7,601 nt of DNA, from NCBI GenBank assembly GCA_002441465.1, contig DJWE01000097.1:1-7601 (forward strand). Direction: 5' to 3'. Positions 5,226-7,601 of this stretch are shown piece by piece (position 1 is the first letter of the stretch; each line of letters opens with the position of its first letter). Both the position numbers and the translations under genes were made by a program. The notes beneath the pieces are model-generated. The model saw only the letters and a list, made by a program, of their open reading frames with translations. It did no database searches and was not told the DNA's origin. The DNA comes from Propionibacteriaceae bacterium UBA6238. GTDB lineage: Bacteria > Actinomycetota > Actinomycetes > Propionibacteriales > Propionibacteriaceae.

Positions 5226-6479
5226 ATGCCAACACTCAACGACGTCCTGGGCGTCATCATGGGCGGCGGACGCGGCAGCCGCCTTTACCCGCTCACTCTG
5301 GTGCGTTCCAAACCGGCCGTGCCCATCGCCGGGAAATACCGCCTGATTGACATTCCCATCAGCAACTGCATCAACTCCGGCATTTACCGAATCGCGGTGC
5401 TGACCCAGTTCAACTCGGTCTCGCTTCACCGCCACATCTCCCAGACTTACAACTTCGACGCCTTCCACACCGGCTGGGTGCAGATATTGGCCGCCGAACA
5501 GACCCTCGAATCCGCCGACTGGTACCAGGGCACGGCGGACGCCGTCCGCAAGCAATTGTTCGAGATCGAAGCGACCCGGGCCGATTATGTGCTGATCCTG
5601 GCCGGCGACCATCTCTACCGTATGGACTACGCCGCTATGGCCGCCTTCCACTGGGAAAAAGGCGCCGACATCACCGTCGCGGTCCAGCCTGTGCCGGCCG
5701 TCGAAGCCGACCGCTTCGGCATCCTCAAGCGCAACGCTGATGGCGAGATCACCGATTTCATCGAAAAACCCAAAGACCCCGCAAAACTGGCCCCCTTTGT
5801 CAGCCGCGACGACGCCGAGCGCCCCTACCTCGGCTCGATGGGCATCTACCTGTTCAATACCAACGTTCTGTTCGAGTTTCTCCAGGATTATCCCCAATAC
5901 GACGATTTCGGCGGCGACGTCATCCCGCACGCGATAAAAACCCACAGGGTCTTCGGCTTCGATTTCGACGGTTACTGGGAAGACATCGGCACCATCCGCT
6001 CGTTCTACGAGACCAACCTGAAACTGACTGCCGTGGATGCGCCTTTCGACTTCTACAGCCCCAACAACCCGATCTATACCCACGCCCGCTTCCTGCCCTG
6101 CTCCATCGTGGAAAACAGCGACCTCAAGGACGTTTTGCTGGCGGACGGCTGCCGCATCCAGGGGGCGCGGATCAGGCATTCGGTCGTCGGCGTCCGCAGC
6201 CAGATCGCCCCCGGGAGCCTCATCCTGGATTCCGTTTTGATGGGCGCAGACTACTACCAGGCGGACCAGCGCGGCCGCAGCCTGCCGATCGGCATCGCCC
6301 GCAATTGCCACATCGAAGGCGCCATCCTCGACAAGAATGCCCGGATCGGCGAGGGGGTGGTCATCCGCCCATTTCCACGCGGCACAGACCTCGAGGTCCA
6401 GGGATGTGTCGTCCGCGACGGGATCGTGATCGTGCCCAAAGATGTCGAAATCCCGGCGGGGACGCGCATCCAGCCTTGA
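5226..6479 (+). CDS. glgC: Glucose-1-phosphate adenylyltransferase (ADP-glucose pyrophosphorylase)
   Basis: The enzyme makes ADP-glucose and pyrophosphate from ATP and glucose 1-phosphate, the committing step of bacterial glycogen synthesis. The 417-aa length is normal. The N-terminal nucleotidyltransferase domain shows the nucleotide loop GGGRGSRLYPLT (residues 13-24), KPAVPIAGKYRLID (29-42), DWYQGTADAV (98-107), the metal-binding LAGDHLYRMDY (125-135, Asp128), the sugar-phosphate EKP (180-182) and YLGSMGIYLF (201-210). YWEDIGT follows. From about residue 285 the sequence turns into the hexapeptide-repeat (left-handed beta-helix) domain (VLLADGCRIQGARIRHSVV, ARIGEGVVIRPFPRGTD). The loop reads RGS where E. 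coli has AGT; the KYRLIDIPISNCINSG segment resembles cyanobacterial and plant enzymes. AGGAGG (5213-5218) lies 7 nt before the ATG. No other glycogen gene is in the window. Effector specificity cannot be read. Confidence 0.96.
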   Translation: MPTLNDVLGVIMGGGRGSRLYPLTLVRSKPAVPIAGKYRLIDIPISNCINSGIYRIAVLTQFNSVSLHRHISQTYNFDAFHTGWVQILAAEQTLESADWYQGTADAVRKQLFEIEATRADYVLILAGDHLYRMDYAAMAAFHWEKGADITVAVQPVPAVEADRFGILKRNADGEITDFIEKPKDPAKLAPFVSRDDAERPYLGSMGIYLFNTNVLFEFLQDYPQYDDFGGDVIPHAIKTHRVFGFDFDGYWEDIGTIRSFYETNLKLTAVDAPFDFYSPNNPIYTHARFLPCSIVENSDLKDVLLADGCRIQGARIRHSVVGVRSQIAPGSLILDSVLMGADYYQADQRGRSLPIGIARNCHIEGAILDKNARIGEGVVIRPFPRGTDLEVQGCVVRDGIVIVPKDVEIPAGTRIQP

Positions 6480-6512
6480 TCCCGGCCAACAGATTTGTCA
6501 ATTCGCCTTGAC

Positions 6513-6541
6513 TTGACAAGGACAATCCCAGGGGTTACACT
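6513..6541 (+). promoter_or_regulatory. Sigma70-type promoter of the riboswitch/ATPase transcript
   Basis: A perfect TTGACA (6513-6518) and TACACT (6536-6541) are separated by 17 bp. The predicted transcription start is about 6548, just before the riboswitch L1 sequence GGGGAGTA at 6554. This separates the ATPase gene from glgC, which ends 33 bp upstream of the -35. Confidence 0.8.
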
Positions 6542-6648
6542 GGTGGCTGGTTCGGGGAGTAGCCACCTGACCAGGATGGGTTGTCGTCAAGACAGAGCCT
6601 TGCTCTCGGCACCCATGCGCTGTACGATAGCGTTGGCGAGACCACCAC
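6541..6648 (+). ncRNA. yybP-ykoY (manganese-sensing) riboswitch aptamer
   Basis: The conserved signatures of this riboswitch class are present in the right order: the L1 sequence GGGGAGTA (6554-6561), and the 3' part GCTGTACGATAGCGTTGGCGAGACC (in pieces: GCTGTACGATAGCG from 6619, then TTGGCGAGACC to 6643). Between them are stems that fit the class: GCC (6562-6564) with GGC (6635-6637) as P2, hairpin CCT-GACC-AGG (6566-6575), and ATGGGT paired with ACCCAT enclosing two small hairpins (TGTC/GACA and AGAGC/GCTCT), then P4 CGCT-GTACGAT-AGCG. The class is known to bind Mn2+ and to control metal transporters, mostly as an ON switch. The downstream gene is a P-type cation ATPase, which fits. P1 could be formed by 6548-6552 with 6640-6644. 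Recognised from the motif set and context; a covariance-model search would settle it. Confidence 0.9.
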
Positions 6649-6668
6649 AGAGCGTGGTGGTCTTTTTT
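6639..6668 (+). terminator. Riboswitch-controlled intrinsic terminator
   Basis: AGACCACCA (6639-6647) pairs with TGGTGGTCT (6655-6663), nine perfect base pairs with loop CAGAGCG, and a T-run ends at 6668. The 5' arm includes the GAGACC that belongs to the aptamer's P1/L-region, so aptamer folding and terminator folding exclude each other. Metal binding would favour read-through into the ATPase. Confidence 0.9.
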
Positions 6669-6702
6669 ATTGGCCCCTTACAAAACCTTTCAGGAGTCAT
6701 CT

Positions 6703-7601
6703 ATGGGTATCAAAGAACCAGCAGCACAAGAAATTCCGCAAACCGAGGGGGAAGATTTCTATACCCTTTCGTCTGAAGAAGTCCTCGAAAATCTCAGCGT
6801 GGAAGAACAGGGCCTGACCGATGAAGAAGCCAAACGCCGGCTCGAGCGCTACGGGCTGAACCAACTGGCCGAAGCGCCGCGCCCCGGTTTCCTGCAGCTG
6901 CTGTGGGAGCAGTTCAATAATTTCATCGTCATGCTTTTGATCGTGGCTTCGGTCATCTCGGCCCTCCTGGGCGAGTGGATCGACGCCTCGGCGATCATGG
7001 CGATCGTCCTGTTGAATGCCATCCTGGGGATCATTCAGGAGCGCCGCGCCGAACAGGCCCTGGCTGCGCTCAAGAAAATGGCCGCCCCCGAAGCCCAGGT
7101 ATTGCGCGACGGCAGCCGCAAGACCATCCCGGCGCGTGAACTGGTGCCGGGGGACATCGTTTTCATCGAAGCGGGCAACTACATCCCGGCGGATTTGCGC
7201 CTGCTCGAAGCGGTCAACCTGCGGATCGAAGAAGCGGCCCTGACCGGTGAATCGGTCCCCGTTCAAAAAGACGCCAACATCCGCCTGGAGAGGAACGTCC
7301 CGCTCGGCGACCGCAAGAACACCGTCTTCATGGGCACGCTGGTCAACTACGGCCGCGGACGCGGCGTGGTGGTCAGCACCGGGATGCGGACGCAGATCGG
7401 CCTGATCGCCGAAATGCTGCAAGCCGTGGACGACGAAGAGACTCCGCTGCAAAAACGCCTCGACCAGTTGGGCAAGGTCCTCGGCTGGGCCGCCCTGGCC
7501 ATCTGCGGCCTGGTCTTCGTCGAGGCCGTCGCCCAGAACACGGACCTGCGCCTGCTCTTCGCCCCCGACGGCGGCCTGCTGGCCTACCTGGATGCCGCCA
7601 A
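6703..7601 (+). CDS. P2A-type (SERCA-like) cation-translocating ATPase, N-terminal part (runs off the right edge)
   Basis: The window holds 299 residues. AGGAG (6692-6696) is 6 nt before the ATG. An acidic N-terminus leads into the cation-ATPase N-terminal domain (about 20-60: LSVEEQGLTDEEAKRRLERYGLN in pieces). M1 is about 70-89 and M2 about 93-112. The actuator domain follows with ELVPGD (146-151) and the dephosphorylation motif LTGESVPV, Thr-Gly-Glu-Ser at 181-184, the same spacing as in SERCA. M3 starts near 259. The phosphorylated DKTGT motif lies beyond the window, so completeness is unknown. Such pumps export Ca2+ or Mn2+ from the cytoplasm. The Mn2+ riboswitch in the leader argues that this one exports manganese, possibly calcium as well. 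Ion specificity depends on M4-M6, which are not visible. Confidence 0.95.
   Translation, partial: MGIKEPAAQEIPQTEGEDFYTLSSEEVLENLSVEEQGLTDEEAKRRLERYGLNQLAEAPRPGFLQLLWEQFNNFIVMLLIVASVISALLGEWIDASAIMAIVLLNAILGIIQERRAEQALAALKKMAAPEAQVLRDGSRKTIPARELVPGDIVFIEAGNYIPADLRLLEAVNLRIEEAALTGESVPVQKDANIRLERNVPLGDRKNTVFMGTLVNYGRGRGVVVSTGMRTQIGLIAEMLQAVDDEETPLQKRLDQLGKVLGWAALAICGLVFVEAVAQNTDLRLLFAPDGGLLAYLDAA

Noticed and set aside
5211..6311. Long minus-strand open frame (366 codons) opposite glgC
   Set aside because: It is antisense to a well-supported glgC, has no recognisable motif, and its composition is that expected from the complement of a G+C-rich gene.

Overview
This is a G+C-rich bacterial window with eight protein genes on both strands (two cut by the window edges), a 35-residue membrane-protein ORF, one tRNA, one riboswitch with its terminator, and a strongly structured intergenic repeat element. 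The likely source is a member of the Chloroflexota, near Anaerolineae. This is inferred from protein style: a kinase with an HCD catalytic loop, several Pro/Thr-linked surface proteins with an N-terminal anchor or lipobox, and an SH3b protein. No marker gene fixes the taxonomy.

Layout. (a) 1-676, minus: N-terminal part of a PknB-like Ser/Thr kinase. It is divergent from (b) 769-1731, plus: a diacylglycerol/lipid kinase-family protein, overlapped by (c) 1718-2197, plus: a membrane-anchored SH3b protein. The 92-bp divergent gap holds a perfect TATAAT on each strand. The plus one lies so close to the start codon that the mRNA is predicted to be leaderless. (d) 2199-2348: a complex inverted-repeat element with two nested hairpins whose loops are complementary. 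(e) 2371-2715, plus: a DUF971 (GBBH-like N-terminal) zinc-site protein. It converges, with a 3-bp gap, on (f) 2719-3708, minus: a lipoprotein with a Pro/Thr linker. Upstream of (f) on the same strand is (g) 3760-4818, minus: a YchF/OLA1-type P-loop NTPase whose stop codon lies inside an intrinsic terminator. (h) 4882-4966, plus: tRNA-Leu(CAA), with a clear sigma70-type promoter and an intrinsic terminator. (i) 5076-5183, plus: a 35-aa single-pass membrane protein just upstream of (j) 5226-6479, plus: glgC, ADP-glucose pyrophosphorylase. (k) 6513-6702: a sigma70-type promoter, a yybP-ykoY (manganese) riboswitch and an intrinsic terminator. These lead into (l) 6703-7601, plus: a P2A (SERCA-like) cation ATPase, cut by the window end.

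The genes do not form one pathway. The only clear functional unit is the Mn2+ riboswitch with the cation ATPase, which reads as a metal-efflux module switched on by excess metal. The other genes are mostly housekeeping or envelope genes: lipid phosphorylation, glycogen synthesis, translation-associated NTPase, tRNA and surface-anchored proteins. The least explained items are the structured element at 2199-2348 and the small membrane protein before glgC. There is no gene-free stretch over 300 bases; the longest are 2198-2370 and 6480-6702, and both are described.
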